From the NCBI RefSeq assembly GCF_003265705.1, contig NW_020312903.1, positions 22,384,194 through 22,448,193 on the forward strand: a stretch of 64,000 bases of DNA, read 5' to 3'. The DNA comes from Callorhinus ursinus (taxonomy: Eukaryota > Chordata > Mammalia > Carnivora > Otariidae). Position 1 is the first letter of the stretch, and every line of letters starts with the position of its first letter. This document shows, one piece after another, positions 21,888 through 32,435 of the stretch. A program made the translations under genes and the position numbers. The notes under the pieces are model-generated. The model had not been told where the DNA came from. It made no database searches and saw only the letters and a program-made list of their open reading frames with translations.

Positions 21888-22880
21888 CAAAATCCAGGAT
21901 ATGAGAAAGAGCGAGGGGGAAGGGTAATACCCCAGCATTTCCTTAGAAAATGGGATAAATGCTACATAGAGGGATGAACCTGAGAGTTGGCAGGCCAGAG
22001 GAGGAGTCCGTTTCAGGAAAATATTCTGAGATCTTCTTGTTTTCATTGTTTGTCTGGCAGCCTTCCCAGTCCTTATCTAATATTCCTCATAGGCTGAGCT
22101 AAACTAGTAAATCCAAACTTCTATATTAGTAACCAAATTTGGTAGAATAGTTTCATGAAATAAGTGCAAGGAGGTTCTGAATAAGAACCTTTAGGGGACA
22201 CATTAATAAGGTATGCACAGTATTGCAGTGGTTTTAAGAACAAGTGTTTTGCTGACTCGGAGGCTTCTTTCGCTCCCTTCCAGATTCTGGCCTTGCAGAT
22301 TTCTGGTACTTTTACAGAGCTAAAGGGAATCAGAATTCCATTGAAAACTCCGGTCTCATATCCAGTTTATTACTCATCAACTCTTTGCAGCACTAGCCAG
22401 GTCTGGGCTGGTGGGACCTGATTTCTCCCACTTTTGGTCCTTAGACCTCTTTTGGCTTTTACCAACTGCTTGTATATCCCATGACCTCATCCTGCTCGAT
22501 TCTCTTGGGTGGGTTCCAGCATGATGGCTCAGGCTCCAGTGGGCTCTGCTTTCCAATTCTCTCCCTCTGATCAGATAGACATAGAGGGCAGGCAGGCCAC
22601 CAAGTCCATTGTCTGTGCAACCAGGAAAGATTCTAGACTCCCTTCTTGCAGGCACCCCCAGCAGCTACCATTGGTTCTATTGGGAACACTCCTCATTGGA
22701 TAGAAGGGAAGCAAAAACTTAGTATTCTGACCCAAGCTAATGACATAACACTTCTCCATGAGTTTTCTTTCCTCTCACAATTACCTCTTACTAAGGATTG
22801 GAAAAGGCCTATGGTGTAATGTAATAGGGCTGGACCAGCTTTTAATGGGGTGTGACTGGTTTCCTTGATGGCTTTTTTTT
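21888..22880. other. No recognisable feature
   Basis: Less AT-rich than average at 22250-22700, with overlapping short frames on both strands but no family resemblance, start context or splice signals I trust. Confidence 0.4.
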
Positions 22881-22884
22881 GAAT

Positions 22885-23075
22885 AATATTTCTTAGCCTT
22901 GGATGGTCATAGGAATCATCTGAAAGCTTATACAAACAAACAAACAAACAAAAATCCTGATGACTGGATCCCAGTCTTGGAGATTTTGATTTAATTAGTG
23001 TGGAGTAGCAGGCTGGTTTAAAAACTCTGCAGGTGATTCTACAGACAGCCTTTATTGGGAACACTGTTTTAGAAT
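22885..23075. mobile_element. hAT-type MITE
   Basis: 'TTCTTAGCCTTGGATGGTCATAGGAATCATCTG', 'GATCCCAGTCTTGGAGATTTTGATTTAATTAG' and 'CTGCAGGTGATTCTACAGACAGCC' follow the MER20/MER5-like arrangement. (CAAA)n at 22936-22953 lies inside. Confidence 0.6.
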
Positions 23076-23249
23076 GGGGTGCTACTTAACACTAATTACT
23101 TTCATTCATGAGCTTTTACCAGTCATTTGGGGACTCCTGGAAAAACCCTATTCAGTGTTACACAGGGTATTAAAGAATAATGGAAATGTGAGGATTCCTG
23201 GAATGCTGGGACCGATAGGAACCTGAAATATCATTTTATTTACTTTCTC

Positions 23250-23445
23250 AACAAATGGGGTCTGTGAACCAGCAACTTCAGAATCACTTGAATTGTTTGT
23301 TTAAAAGACCTATTCCTGGGCCTTATTTTCACACCTTCTGAATTAACCTCTCTAAAGTGGGGGTGGAAGGTCAGGAACATATGTTTTAATAACTTCCCCC
23401 AGGTGATTGTTAAGCACATTCATGGTTTAGAGCCATTAATCTGTA
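23250..23445. mobile_element. hAT-type MITE
   Basis: 'GGTCTGTGAACCAGCAACTTCAGAATCACTTG', 'TATTCCTGGGCC' and 'CCCCCAGGTGATTGTTAAGCACATTCATGGTTTAG' follow MER20-like text (ACCAGCAGCATCAGCATCACCTGG ... CCAGGTGATTCTGATGCAC). Confidence 0.65.
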
Positions 23446-23446
23446 T

Positions 23447-23810
23447 CAGAGCTTTTCAACCCTGGCTGCACATTAGAATCACATAGGGGCTATAAAAATA
23501 CCCATGCCAAGTAGACCAGTGGTTTTCAACCTTGGCTGCACTTTAACATCACCTGCAGGGTTTTTGAAAGCCCCATGCCCAGGCCCCACACTGTGCCAAT
23601 CACATCGGAATCTCTGGGGTCGGGACCCAAGCATCTATGGTTTTTACAACTCTCTAAGTGATACCAGTCTACATCCAAGGTTGAGAACCAGTGTTCTGAA
23701 TATTCTGGTTTAATTTGGGGGGCAGGTGGGGGCAGGGGAGTCTCAGGCATTGATAGTTTCAAATGTATCCCAGATAATTGTAATGTGCAGCCAAGGTTGA
23801 GAATTCCTGA
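23447..23810. mobile_element. hAT-type MITE (outer), split by a related MITE
   Basis: Left end 'TTTTCAACCCTGGCTGCACATTAGAATCAC' and right end 'ATTGTAATGTGCAGCCAAGGTTGAGAATTCCTG' are inverted copies of each other. The internal text resumes after the insert with '...GGGGAGTCTCAGGCATTGATAG'. Not a gene. Confidence 0.75.
23517..23693. mobile_element. hAT-type MITE (inner), nested in another of the same type
   Basis: Terminal inverted repeats 'CAGTGGTTTTCAACCTTGG' and 'CCAAGGTTGAGAACCAGTG'. About 177 bp. The expected 8-bp duplication is not recognisable (AAGTAGAC left, TTCTGAAT right). Confidence 0.75.
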
Positions 23811-24009
23811 GTATTCAGGTTGGGGTCATTTTCAGCTTTTCTGAACTTCCCTCATGTGGTTACTCAGTGGCCTTTAGCCTACAGATGCAGGCTTGCCTCC
23901 TTCTCCCACACTAGGTCCATGCCAGTCTTGACCAAGGAGATCTAGTCTCTTCAGAAGTTATGTGTCTGTCTAGACACAAACCTCTAACCCCTGCTTTCCT
24001 GAGTTAGTT

Positions 24010-24325
24010 TCATTAATCTATTACACATTCAGTAAGTGTGTATTAAACTTAATTAATTAAATCTTAATTAATTAAGATTAATTAATACTTAATCAAGTAC
24101 TCTGCATTGACCCATGGATATAATGGCAAATAAGATAGCATTCCTGACACCTGGGGAAGTTTATAGATTTGCAAGGGTAAAGGAGGGAGATATACATGCA
24201 AACAGAGGCATAGGAGAGAGTAGTAATTATTACAATGGATGAGTGAAAAGAGAACTATGGGAACTGAATCTGCCTTGGAGAATCAGGAAAGACATGTCTA
24301 AGGAGATGTTATTAAGCCACGTCTT
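24010..24325 (-). mobile_element. Antisense L2, 3' part (continues at 24767)
   Basis: 'ACACATTCAGTAAGTGTGTATTAAAC', 'CATGGATATAATGGCAAATAAGATAGC' and 'AAGGAGATGTTATTAAGCCACGTC' match the reversed L2 end (TTCA..AAATATTTATTGAGC, GGGGATACAGCAGTGAACAAGA, GAGGTGACATTTGAGC.GAGACCT). The element breaks at about 24325 where a sense L2 begins. Confidence 0.7.
24049..24094. repeat. TTAATTAA-rich palindromic tract
   Basis: Repeated TTAATTAA/AATTAATT units, able to fold on themselves; lies in the L2 terminus. Confidence 0.9.
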
Positions 24326-24766
24326 ACCCCATGATTTAAGACATCTTCCATGATGTGATTTCTCTCTACTCTTGCCATGGTTTCAACTTGAGCCATACCA
24401 AACTCCTTTCAGTTCTCTGTCCCACACTCTCTTGACAAGACTTCAATCTGCATTGATTTGCCTGGAACATTCTTCCCCTTTTCCCCAACCTTCACCTCCT
24501 ACCTAAAACTGCTTAGTTATTAATTCCATGAAGAGGCCCTTCCTGGCCTCCTGAATGATGATAAATGCCCTTGTTATACATCCATGCACCAACCTGTAGT
24601 GATTCTTTTATAGGACATGCCCACTTTCCTGCATGTCTGTGACCCCTCGAACCTATAAATGTCATGAAAGTGACAACAACCAGCTGTGTCCTTTACCACC
24701 GTGTCCTGTGCATAGCATGGTGCTAAGGCATTACTGGATGAATGACTGGATGAATGACTTAATTGT
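24326..24766 (+). mobile_element. Sense L2 3' end inserted in an antisense L2
   Basis: 'CTCTTGCCATGGTTTCAACTTGAGCC', 'TTTGCCTGGAACATTCTTCCCC', 'CATGAAGAGGCCCTTCCTGG', 'GTCCTGTGCATAGCATGG' and 'GGATGAATGACTGGATGAATGAC' follow L2 from the 3' UTR to the TGAATGAATGA terminus. The antisense L2 text on the two sides is continuous without it. Confidence 0.8.
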
Positions 24767-25625
24767 GTTCCAGGAACAGGGGATGATGTGTGCAAAGCCA
24801 TACAGGTTGGAATTCAGGGCCACGTCCTAGAATAACAAAAATTATGGATGTCCAAAATAAGAATGAGCAGGGAAGAGTTTTTAGAGATGAGTCAGAAGAG
24901 GTTGGTTGTTAAGGGCCTTGAGTGTAACCCCACATGGTCTGAACTTCACTTTGTAAGCAGTGGGAAGCCAGAGAAGGTGTTATGTGGGGGAGGTAATAAT
25001 GAGGTTTATCATTCAGGATAGTCACTCTGGAAGCAAGGTGGAGGATGGAATGAGCAAGAAAAGGCTAATTTAGAGAACAGTTGGGAGATGTTCCAGTACT
25101 ATGAGGGAAAAATAATAAAAGCTTTTCTGAAGTAATCAAGCAAAAGGGCTCCATTCAAAAGGCATATTTGAGATAGAATCTCTAGCCATCACTGAATAAC
25201 TGCATGTGGGGGTGAATGTGAAAGATGATGCCATTGTCTAGCTTGGAGGACAGCTGGATGGGGGTGCTATTAATGGAATTATGGAATATGGAAAGAGAAG
25301 AGCTAGTTTCAAGAAAAAAAATATTTTTTTAAGACTTTATTTATTTATTTGACAGAGAGAGAGAGAGATAGCCAGAGCAGGAACACAAGCAGGGGGAGTA
25401 GGAGAGAGAGAAGCAGGCTTCTTGCTGAGTGGGGAGCTCAATGAGGGGCTCAATCTCAGGACCCTGGGACCATGACCTGAGCCGAAGGCAGATGCTTAAC
25501 AACTGAGCCACCAGGTGCCCCCAGAAAAAAAATATTAATGAGCTCAGTTTTTAACATGTTGAGAGTTCCATATGCTTATGGATATCTAGGTAGAGTCTTC
25601 TGTACAGTTAGAAATGCATAAAATT
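24767..25625 (-). mobile_element. Antisense L2, 5' part of the same copy, split by a SINE
   Basis: 'TTCCAGGAACAGGGGATGATGTGTGCAAAGCC', 'TTGTTAAGGGCCTTGAGTG', 'GCAGTGGGAAGCCAGAGAAGG', 'GTCACTCTGGAAGCAAGGTGG' and, after the SINE, 'GCTCAGTTTTTAACATGTTGAGAG' follow the reversed L2 ORF2/3' UTR order. No intact frame remains. Confidence 0.8.
25326..25522 (-). mobile_element. Can-SINE, antisense
   Basis: 'TTAAGACTTTATTTATTTATTTGACAG', GA-repeat, end 'AACTGAGCCACCAGGTGCCC'. Perfect 14-bp duplication AGAAAAAAAATATT at 25312-25325 and 25523-25536. Confidence 0.97.
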
Positions 25626-26540
25626 CTTAGCTTGGTAACTTATTGACTGTGGATATGGCTGGTATTGTCCAATTGACTACATTAACTTCCAGTTTATGTA
25701 CAAAAAAGACAAACTTTTCAAACTGTCATTGTTGTTTTGATTTCATGACTTTTGCTTCTTTGGGCCACAATTGGCAATCAGTTGGCAATACTTCAAGGGA
25801 GATTCTCCATTAAGGTCACTTACTGGTTATTTTCTTTGATTAGATACATACAGGTATGCCAACCGCCCCTAAATTCTGAGGAGGTAATGATTTTATTATA
25901 GGTAGCAATGCTGTTCTCTTCTTCTCATTTGTGAGTTCAGAAAGGAAGTGTGTCTTATTCTTTTTGTTAAACTTAGTGCCTGGTCTAATAGGAACACAAA
26001 TTAGTGGATGGATGGATGGATGGATGGATGAATTTATAATCTGATGACAGAAATATGGGATGCTTTCTGGAGCTAATCACTTAGGAACTGAGAACCTTCT
26101 ATCTTATACATAAATGCCTATGTGACTCTTCACTGAACTACCGACTACAACAACAGGTAGAAGAGATCACTTTAAGTATTTTTAAAATGGCCTTTCATCA
26201 TATCATTTTTTCTTGGCAGTACAAAACCACCCTGGGAATTTTAAAGCTATAAAAGACAGTATTTCTTTTTCTTAAAGACAATATTTCTTGATACATTAAC
26301 CTCTGACATTGTCAAATAAAGGAGGAACATTTAACTTAATTGTTACAGGAAATTCTTTTGCTTGGTACTGTCCTAGAAGCTGGTAGGTAGGTACACGATC
26401 AGATTCTTTAGGAAGATAACCCCATGGACCATATGAAGAGGCTGGAGGAGAAGAAATGACTCTATTTGAACAGAGGAGAGATGATGATGAGGGCTTAGAA
26501 TAATAGAATAGCAGTTAAATGGATAGAGCCCATTAGTTAA
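25626..26540. other. No recognisable feature apart from one tetranucleotide repeat
   Basis: AT-rich intron. Contains the (GGAT)n tract at 26004-26031. Confidence 0.5.
26004..26031. repeat. (GGAT)n microsatellite
   Basis: About seven GGAT units starting at 'TTAGTGGATGGATGG'. Confidence 0.95.
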
Positions 26541-26544
26541 TTAA

Positions 26545-26725
26545 TTAATTCACGAAATATTTATTCACTGTATTATACCAGACACTGGGGATGCAAAGGT
26601 AACCAAACTTAGATAAGTTCCTACCCTATGAGATTTTATCAATAAGTGGAAGAAAAAATGCACTTGATCAAATCATGATACTAATAAATGTATAACTGCA
26701 GATGTGATAAATGTAGTATGTGAAA
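26545..26725 (-). mobile_element. Antisense L2 3' end
   Basis: 'CACGAAATATTTATTCACTGTATTATACCAGACACTGGGGATGCAAAGGTAACCAAAC' read in pieces is the reversed L2 terminus (..AAATATTTATTGAGC..ACTATGTGCCAGGCAC..CTGGGGATACAGCAGTGAACAAAAC). Confidence 0.8.
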
Positions 26726-27046
26726 GGAAAAGTCAGACCGCACACAGCACCTCAGAGGTAAAATTGACAGGACTTATTTGGTTATTGAGGTATCAATAAA
26801 AGACATGTCTCCTACTCTTCTTTCCTGAAAGAATATTCAAACTGATTTTTGTGGCAGAAATAACATACTTGAAATGCCACCGAAGAAGGCATATCCAGTG
26901 ACGAATTGTGTAGAACAAATTAAAATGACTTTTTACCAAAAGATTAGATCAATAAGCTATGAATTTTAAGTTGCGACTTTGCACCACTTATTTTTCATTG
27001 CACCATTCAACTGGAATGATAGTACTTTGCTGATGAGATACGGTTG

Positions 27047-27082
27047 ACTCTAGATCTCTCTATTTTGATTTTATTTTTTCAG
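27047..27082 (+). other. LIN7A: LIN7A 3' splice site with candidate branch point
   Basis: The tract TCTCTCTATTTTGATTTTA followed by TTTTTTCAG ends at 27082. A branch-like GGTTGAC places its adenine at 27047, 36 nt before the exon, which is a normal distance. The branch assignment is inference; the AG and polypyrimidine tract are directly visible. Confidence 0.8.
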
Positions 27083-27201
27083 ATGTTGCCAGAGCAATTG
27101 AATTATTGGAAAAACTACAGGAATCTGGAGAAGTACCAGTGCACAAGCTACAGTCCCTCAAAAAAGTGCTTCAGAGTGAGTTTTGTACTGCTATTCGAGA
27201 G
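27083..27201 (+). CDS. LIN7A: LIN7A internal coding exon (L27 domain)
   Basis: This exon encodes 40 codons (the first is split, G|AT) reading [20 protein letters not shown], then [10 protein letters not shown] and [10 protein letters not shown]. That is the L27 segment of LIN7A, about residues 28-67 of a protein of about 233 residues. '[16 protein letters not shown]' distinguishes LIN7A from LIN7B and LIN7C. LIN7 proteins are small cytoplasmic scaffolds. Their L27 domain binds CASK and MPP-type MAGUKs, and a downstream PDZ domain binds receptors and transporters at synapses and epithelial junctions. The exon is bounded by a pyrimidine-rich acceptor ending TTTTTTCAG and the donor GAG|GTATGA. 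Entry is phase 1 and exit phase 0, so the next exon should start with Val of REVY. There is no stop or frameshift and the exon is flanked by introns, so it is a live gene and not a retrocopy. Exon 1 and the PDZ exons were not found in the window. Confidence 0.96.
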
Positions 27202-27209
27202 GTATGAGA
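27202..27209 (+). other. LIN7A: LIN7A 5' splice site
   Basis: The exon end GAG is followed by GTATGAGA. The GT dinucleotide, A at +3 and G at +5/+6 region give a reasonable U1 match. Translating through it gives V then a stop (TGA), which confirms that the coding segment ends here. Confidence 0.85.
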
Positions 27210-28670
27210 CTAAAATTTTAATCCCTTATATTTAGCCATATGTCTTCTGAAGAGAAAAACGTGAATTTTCCACACAAACAGTTGAATAGTTAAGACTGGA
27301 GCTACATCTAAGCTTTCTGTTTTTAGCTCCTTGGACAGATGATAAAGTATGATTTAGTCTGCTAAATTCTTAAATTAGATCCAGTCAGGATTTATACATT
27401 CTTTTAAAACCAAATATTGACCTTATGGTACCAGTGAGGTCACTGCCTCAGCAGGTAACTATTACTTGCTTGTAGTCTAAGTTATTTAGTGGCCACATGA
27501 AGTCATATGGAAATTCAATTCAAAATAGTCACAATTCGTGAGGGTTGAGCTTTTCTTAAAAGAACACTCAACTGAATCTTAGATAAATCTGGAAGAGTAA
27601 CCTCCTACAGACTAATGTTATAGTTATCCAAACATTGCTGTCTAGTGCAATAATGGAAAATCTCTGAACAGACTGATATGCCCTTCTAACAAATCTTTGT
27701 AATGCTTTCCTCACTAGTGGGTTCAAGAAGCCTAATGTAAAACAAGTGTGTAGAAATGACTGAATTTTGTATTGACTTGTGGTGGAATTGACTAGTCCAC
27801 TAATGAATTTAATTGGTTACAATAGAGTTCATTTGAGATGTATATGCCATATCATTTTTTGAATAAAATAATATTAAGTAAGCCCATCATTTCTTCCCCA
27901 TCAGGTACTAAGTAATAATTCATTACTGAGAACCTAAAGTCCATAAATCCAGCATATTTGCTCTGCTAGAAGTCCCCAATAATAAATTATCTACTGTCAT
28001 TCTCTCCAAAGCCAGTTGAACCCAGTGACTACCTGGAGAGTTTGTTCTATAGTGGAAGACATACACTTGACAAGGAATACTTGTTATCAACGTCCCTTCC
28101 TCCTTGCAATTCTACCTGTAGCAAATGCACTTATTTTTACCTCAATAATGCTAATATATGAGTATGGGAAAGACCTAGGTGACTAAGATAGAGACATACA
28201 AAACCTCTTTCACTACAAATTTAAACTATAGCCTATCCAGTGTGGTTACAATTTAGATTTTGCTGAGATTTGACTTAGACTGGGCTTGTGCTAAATATTT
28301 ATCAGGTGAAGTTGTTCCCTGTTTAATTTTTGTTTATAATGAACACAGCTTAAGTATATAACCATAATTGTGTCTCTAAGTTCAAAACTATGAATTTAAC
28401 CAAAGGCTGAAAGGAAATTTCTCAAAGTGTATGAGTTCTCGGCCACCAGGAGCCCAGTGGGAAAGGAATAGATATGTGGAAACCCCGTGGGTCACTCTCA
28501 GTTAAATTCCTGTAGTCACTCTGTAGATCAAGGTTAGATCCCCTCTACACTCTTTTCTTCCTTCACAGAGTGTTACTCCTCTGAGATTTGATGGCTTATT
28601 TTTCATTTTTAGATATTCTATCATCTCTTTTACTTTCCACAGAACTAACTGAAGGATAGGACACAGCAAA
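27210..28670. other. LIN7A intron flank without recognisable repeat
   Basis: About 1.5 kb downstream of the exon with no named element, as is often seen beside coding exons. Confidence 0.45.
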
Positions 28671-28674
28671 TATA

Positions 28675-29655
28675 TAACTCTGCTCACTGGGAATATGGCA
28701 TATGGTCAATGCAAAGTCTCTACTTTCATGGAATTTACATTCCAGTGAGAATATGATTAAATAAATATGCAGTACAATGTCAGAGGGTGACAAAACTATG
28801 GAAATAAATAAAGCAGGGTTAGGGGTAGTAGGAGTAAAGCTCTATTAAGCTGGGGTGGTAAGAAAATAACCTAACTGAAGTAATGGAACATGTCACAATT
28901 ATAAGTGGGGTATAGTTTTCCAGGCAGAAGAAACCACAGATGCAAAAACCAAGAATGATCTTAGTCCGTGGAAGGAATATCCCAAAAGCCAGACTGTCTG
29001 CAGTAAAATAAGCAAGGTAGATTTCCCCGAGGCAGCCAGAGAGCAGATCACGTAAGGCCTCGCATGCCATGGTTGGCACAGTGGATTTCATTCTAACCAT
29101 GGGGGAAAGCCCTTGGAGAGTTTTGCCTTGACCTGATTAGATTAAAAAGCTCCTTCTGCCTGCTGTGAGAGAATACAAGTGTGTGGGCAAGAGAAGAAAC
29201 AAGAGAGTGCAGGAACCAAGTAATGAGCGATCAAGTGAGAGACTAGATGACGGCAGCTTGCAGGGTCAACAGTGTAAGTCATGGGAAGTCCTCGGGTTCC
29301 ATGTGTGCTTTTTGACAGTTAAGTCAACAGGAATTGTTCATGCTTTGGGTACATAGTGGAGAGAGACAAGTCTCTATTGCCTTTTAGGTTTCAGCTTGAA
29401 CAATTGGATGAATGGTTACATAATGAGATAGGAATCTTTGCAAATGGGCCAAATTTGGACTATCCAAGAGCTCTGTTGTAGACAAGAGTAAGTTGATGAT
29501 GCATTTCAGACATCCAAGTAGAGTCTGAGTCTGGAGGTTGAGGGAGAAGTTGGGTCTGGAGATGTAAATGTGGTATGAATATCTGTTCAAATAAATGCAC
29601 AGGCCTTTTTCTTTAAAGAGTTTGCTAAGGAAACAGAGAATAAAAGTAAAAAAGA
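28675..29655 (-). mobile_element. Antisense L2, 3' UTR into ORF2
   Basis: 'TTTCATGGAATTTACATTCCAGTGAG', 'TTTTCCAGGCAGAAGAAACCACAGATGCAAAAACC', 'TAAGGCCTCGCATGCCATGG', 'CCCTTGGAGAGTTTTG', 'AGCTCCTTCTGCCTGCTGTG' and 'TTCAGACATCCAAGTAGAG' follow reversed L2 in order over nearly 1 kb. No intact frame. Confidence 0.85.
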
Positions 29656-30779
29656 AAATAAACATTAAGACATTGTATTGGCATTATAAATATCTCTTCC
29701 AAACCCTGTCTGTGGTAAAATGTTCTGTGTGTATCATTAGTGATCCATGTAAATCTATAACTGAACTATGGGCAGTCCAGCAATTTCAGAGGGAAACAAA
29801 TGATATAATTTGTCTGCCTTACATTTTATAAATCTGGACTCATAAGATTAATTTTAGGTTCATAGTAATGTCCTTATAATAATTTTGTCCTTAAGGGTAA
29901 TGCATGTTATACAGAAATTTGTTTTCATCACTTCATCTTGACTCACATTCCACACTAGTTTTATGATATTGTTCATATTTAAGTTTGGAATGTTCCTTGT
30001 TATTCTCATTATGTCACTCTACATTAACTGGGAAGTAATGGTAAAAATAGCAATATGTATTCAACAATTCTGAATCACAGAATAGTATTGTATCTCCATC
30101 TAGTAAAAAGTTCTTCAATACAAATGTAAAATATGAACCCATGTTGCCAGACAGGTGAATCCACAAGCCAGTAAAGAAAAGGGCAGCTGAGAAGTATGAC
30201 GATGTACAACAACAAATCTCCGAAAATTCAAGTGTTTTGAGTCAAGGATCCTTTCCCTCCTGGTCTCTTGGGTCCTGACTATTATGATGGCATGAAATCT
30301 TTGAAGTTATGGTTTCTTATTCAAATTATGCTCAGAATCTCTGTGGTTAAATTATTTGATTTTTCAGGAATATTTGATAGTTAATACTTTCCAGTGTGAA
30401 AGTTATGAATTTGTCATGACAGGTAGAGAAAAGACAAAGGACTACAGGGGCATCATCCTAAGTTGCACTTACCAGAGCAAAAACAGGCACAGGTCATCGT
30501 CAACAAGACTGTAAAACCTAAATTATGCTCAAAAAAAATTAAGGACCATCAATTGCCAATATTTAAAATTGCCTTACACAAGTGTAACAATGGTTACTGT
30601 TGCAATCCCATGTTTTGCTTTACATTTGGATGCAACCACTGAATCAGCTCTTGGCCCATGGGCAGCACTTATATGGGAAGAATGGTTTCATGAAATTTTA
30701 TTTTGTTTTTTGCTGAAAATGAATGATTAAAAGAGATTCGATGTTTTCTGTCCTTACCTATTCTTCTGTAATCTCTTAT
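29656..30779. other. No recognisable feature
   Basis: AT-rich intron; nothing named. Confidence 0.45.
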
Positions 30780-30794
30780 AAAGATGGACAAAAT

Positions 30795-30989
30795 TGGGGG
30801 CGCCTGGGTGGCTCAGTTGGTTAAGCGACTGCCTTTGGCTCAGGTCATGATCCCAGAATCCCGGGATCGAGTCCCGCATCGGGCTCCCGGCTCAGCGGGG
30901 AGCCTGCTTCTCCCTCTGACCTTCTCCACTCTCATGCTGTTTCTCTCTCTCTCTCTCTCTCAAATAAATAAATAAAATCTTAAAAAAAA
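30795..30989 (+). mobile_element. Can-SINE, sense, young-looking
   Basis: 'GGGGGCGCCTGGGTGGCTCAG' type head, 'CGGGATCGAGTCCCGCATCG', tail CAAATAAATAAATAAAATCT and A11. Perfect 15-bp duplication AAAGATGGACAAAAT at 30780-30794 and 30990-31004. Confidence 0.98.
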
Positions 30990-31004
30990 AAAGATGGACA
31001 AAAT

Positions 31005-32070
31005 CATGTTGAGCTCAGGACTGAAGCAAGACCATTTATGTATATAACTAAAAAAGGCACTGATCTATTAATAAATAAGTTTCACTTGAATGCCAATCCA
31101 CACACAGTTTTAGCCACAGAATACAGATAGTAGTTGGCAGTACTTACCTTGATGTTGTGTTTTATGCTGAAGGATCTTAAAAGGACTTGATTAATAATTA
31201 AATTGTACCTATTCTGGGCAAATAATTTTAAAGTACGTGGCAGATAAATGGACTGACACATGATGCTGCTCTCCCATAGTGAGAGGTACCAGCTGACAAG
31301 AGAAAGTTCACAGAACTTTTTGAATGAGAAATGAAATAAAAAATTTTTATGGTACTGATATTCCCAGTAAGGACCATTTCTGGAATTTTAAGTGGCTTCT
31401 TCAAATTTTAGTTCCTCACTCTATTATCTAGGTTGCATGACCTAAGTTTATAAATTAAAATATAAGGAAATATATGGGTTGAAATATAGGGATTATAAAA
31501 TGTTGACTTCTGATAAGAGAATTTCCCATGACAATTGAAGGGTGAACTTGAATTGAAATCAAATAGCTCGATTGCCAAGAGATGAACTTTTTCCTGACAC
31601 TTCCTGTTCTTTGTGCCTCAGAGAAAGAAATCAATAGTATATGAGTGGTCATATTTTAAGAGGACATCCAATTTCTGCAACAAAGTTCAAAGAAATTCTT
31701 TCTGAAACTAAAATAATAAAAAAAAACAATGAATTTGTTTACCATCATCATCTTCCAAGTTTTACAACATTCAGGCTTCCTGCTTTCCAGGGTGATGTGC
31801 TCATTGATCTCGTGTTTGATGTGCTGCTGAGAGCGGTCTGTGGCGAGGACTTGCTCCCACATTTATGACTATCATATGCATGTGTGAACCAAAAATGCAG
31901 AACCGAATGACAGTCACCAAAAACTGCCTTCCTTGGCCAATCACCAGACGCTGTGTGTTGGTATGCTCTCATGTAGTAGAACTGTAGATTAAGAAAATAA
32001 TCCAACTCCCATATGGAATCATTCTGTGATAGTCAGTAGGATTGTTGGAAAACATTCCCGTTCTCCTCTC
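31005..32070. other. No recognisable feature
   Basis: AT-rich intron. Short overlapping frames at 31640-32005 on both strands show no family resemblance. Confidence 0.4.
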
Positions 32071-32435
32071 CTTCTTAGCACATGTTACAGTTGGATTTCC
32101 CCAAACTCCTTAAAGCAGGATGTGGTTATAACAACTGCTCTGGCGAGGAAAATGTGAGTGGAAATGATGTGTGCCACTGCCTTGGTGAAGCCTTTGAATT
32201 GTACGTGATATGCCGTGTTCCTTCCTCTTTGCCGTGTGACTAGTGATGTTTTACCTGATAAATGATCAATCAGCCTGGGCTGCAGAGGGAGAAAATGAGA
32301 AATACAGACTTTAGCCAAGCTTTTACAAACATGTAGCCTGAGCAAGCAATATACCTTTGTTACTCTAAGCCTCCAGGATATTGGGGTTATGGTACCACAA
32401 CATAATTCAAGCCATCCTTACTGATAATACACAAC
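32071..32435 (+). repeat. Old LTR-like interspersed repeat, family not assigned
   Basis: 'CCTCTCCTTCTTAGCACATG', 'GAGTGGAAATGATGTGTGCCACTGCC', 'GAGCAAGCAATA', 'GGATATTGGGGTTATGGTACCACAACATAATTCAAGCCATCC' and 'TACTGATAATACAC' resemble an old mammalian repeat whose end reads GCCACTGAGATTTTGGGGTT...CATAGCCTAGCC..TCCTGACTAATAC. I cannot name the family safely. Confidence 0.55.

Larger units (their letters stand above)
1..27082 (+). other. LIN7A: Upstream LIN7A sequence, read as intron 1
   Basis: Since the exon at 27083 enters in phase 1 and lacks a start codon, the coding sequence begins upstream. I found no sequence for the N-terminal LIN7A peptide (MATLTVVQPL type) and no typical CpG-island promoter in these 27 kb. 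Exon 1 therefore probably lies beyond the window. The only CpG-enriched piece (1290-1860) looks like a retrocopy. Confidence 0.7.

Noticed and set aside
27044..27235. 63-aa frame starting [12 protein letters not shown] across the LIN7A exon
   Set aside because: It is in a different frame from the L27 coding sequence and reads through both splice sites.
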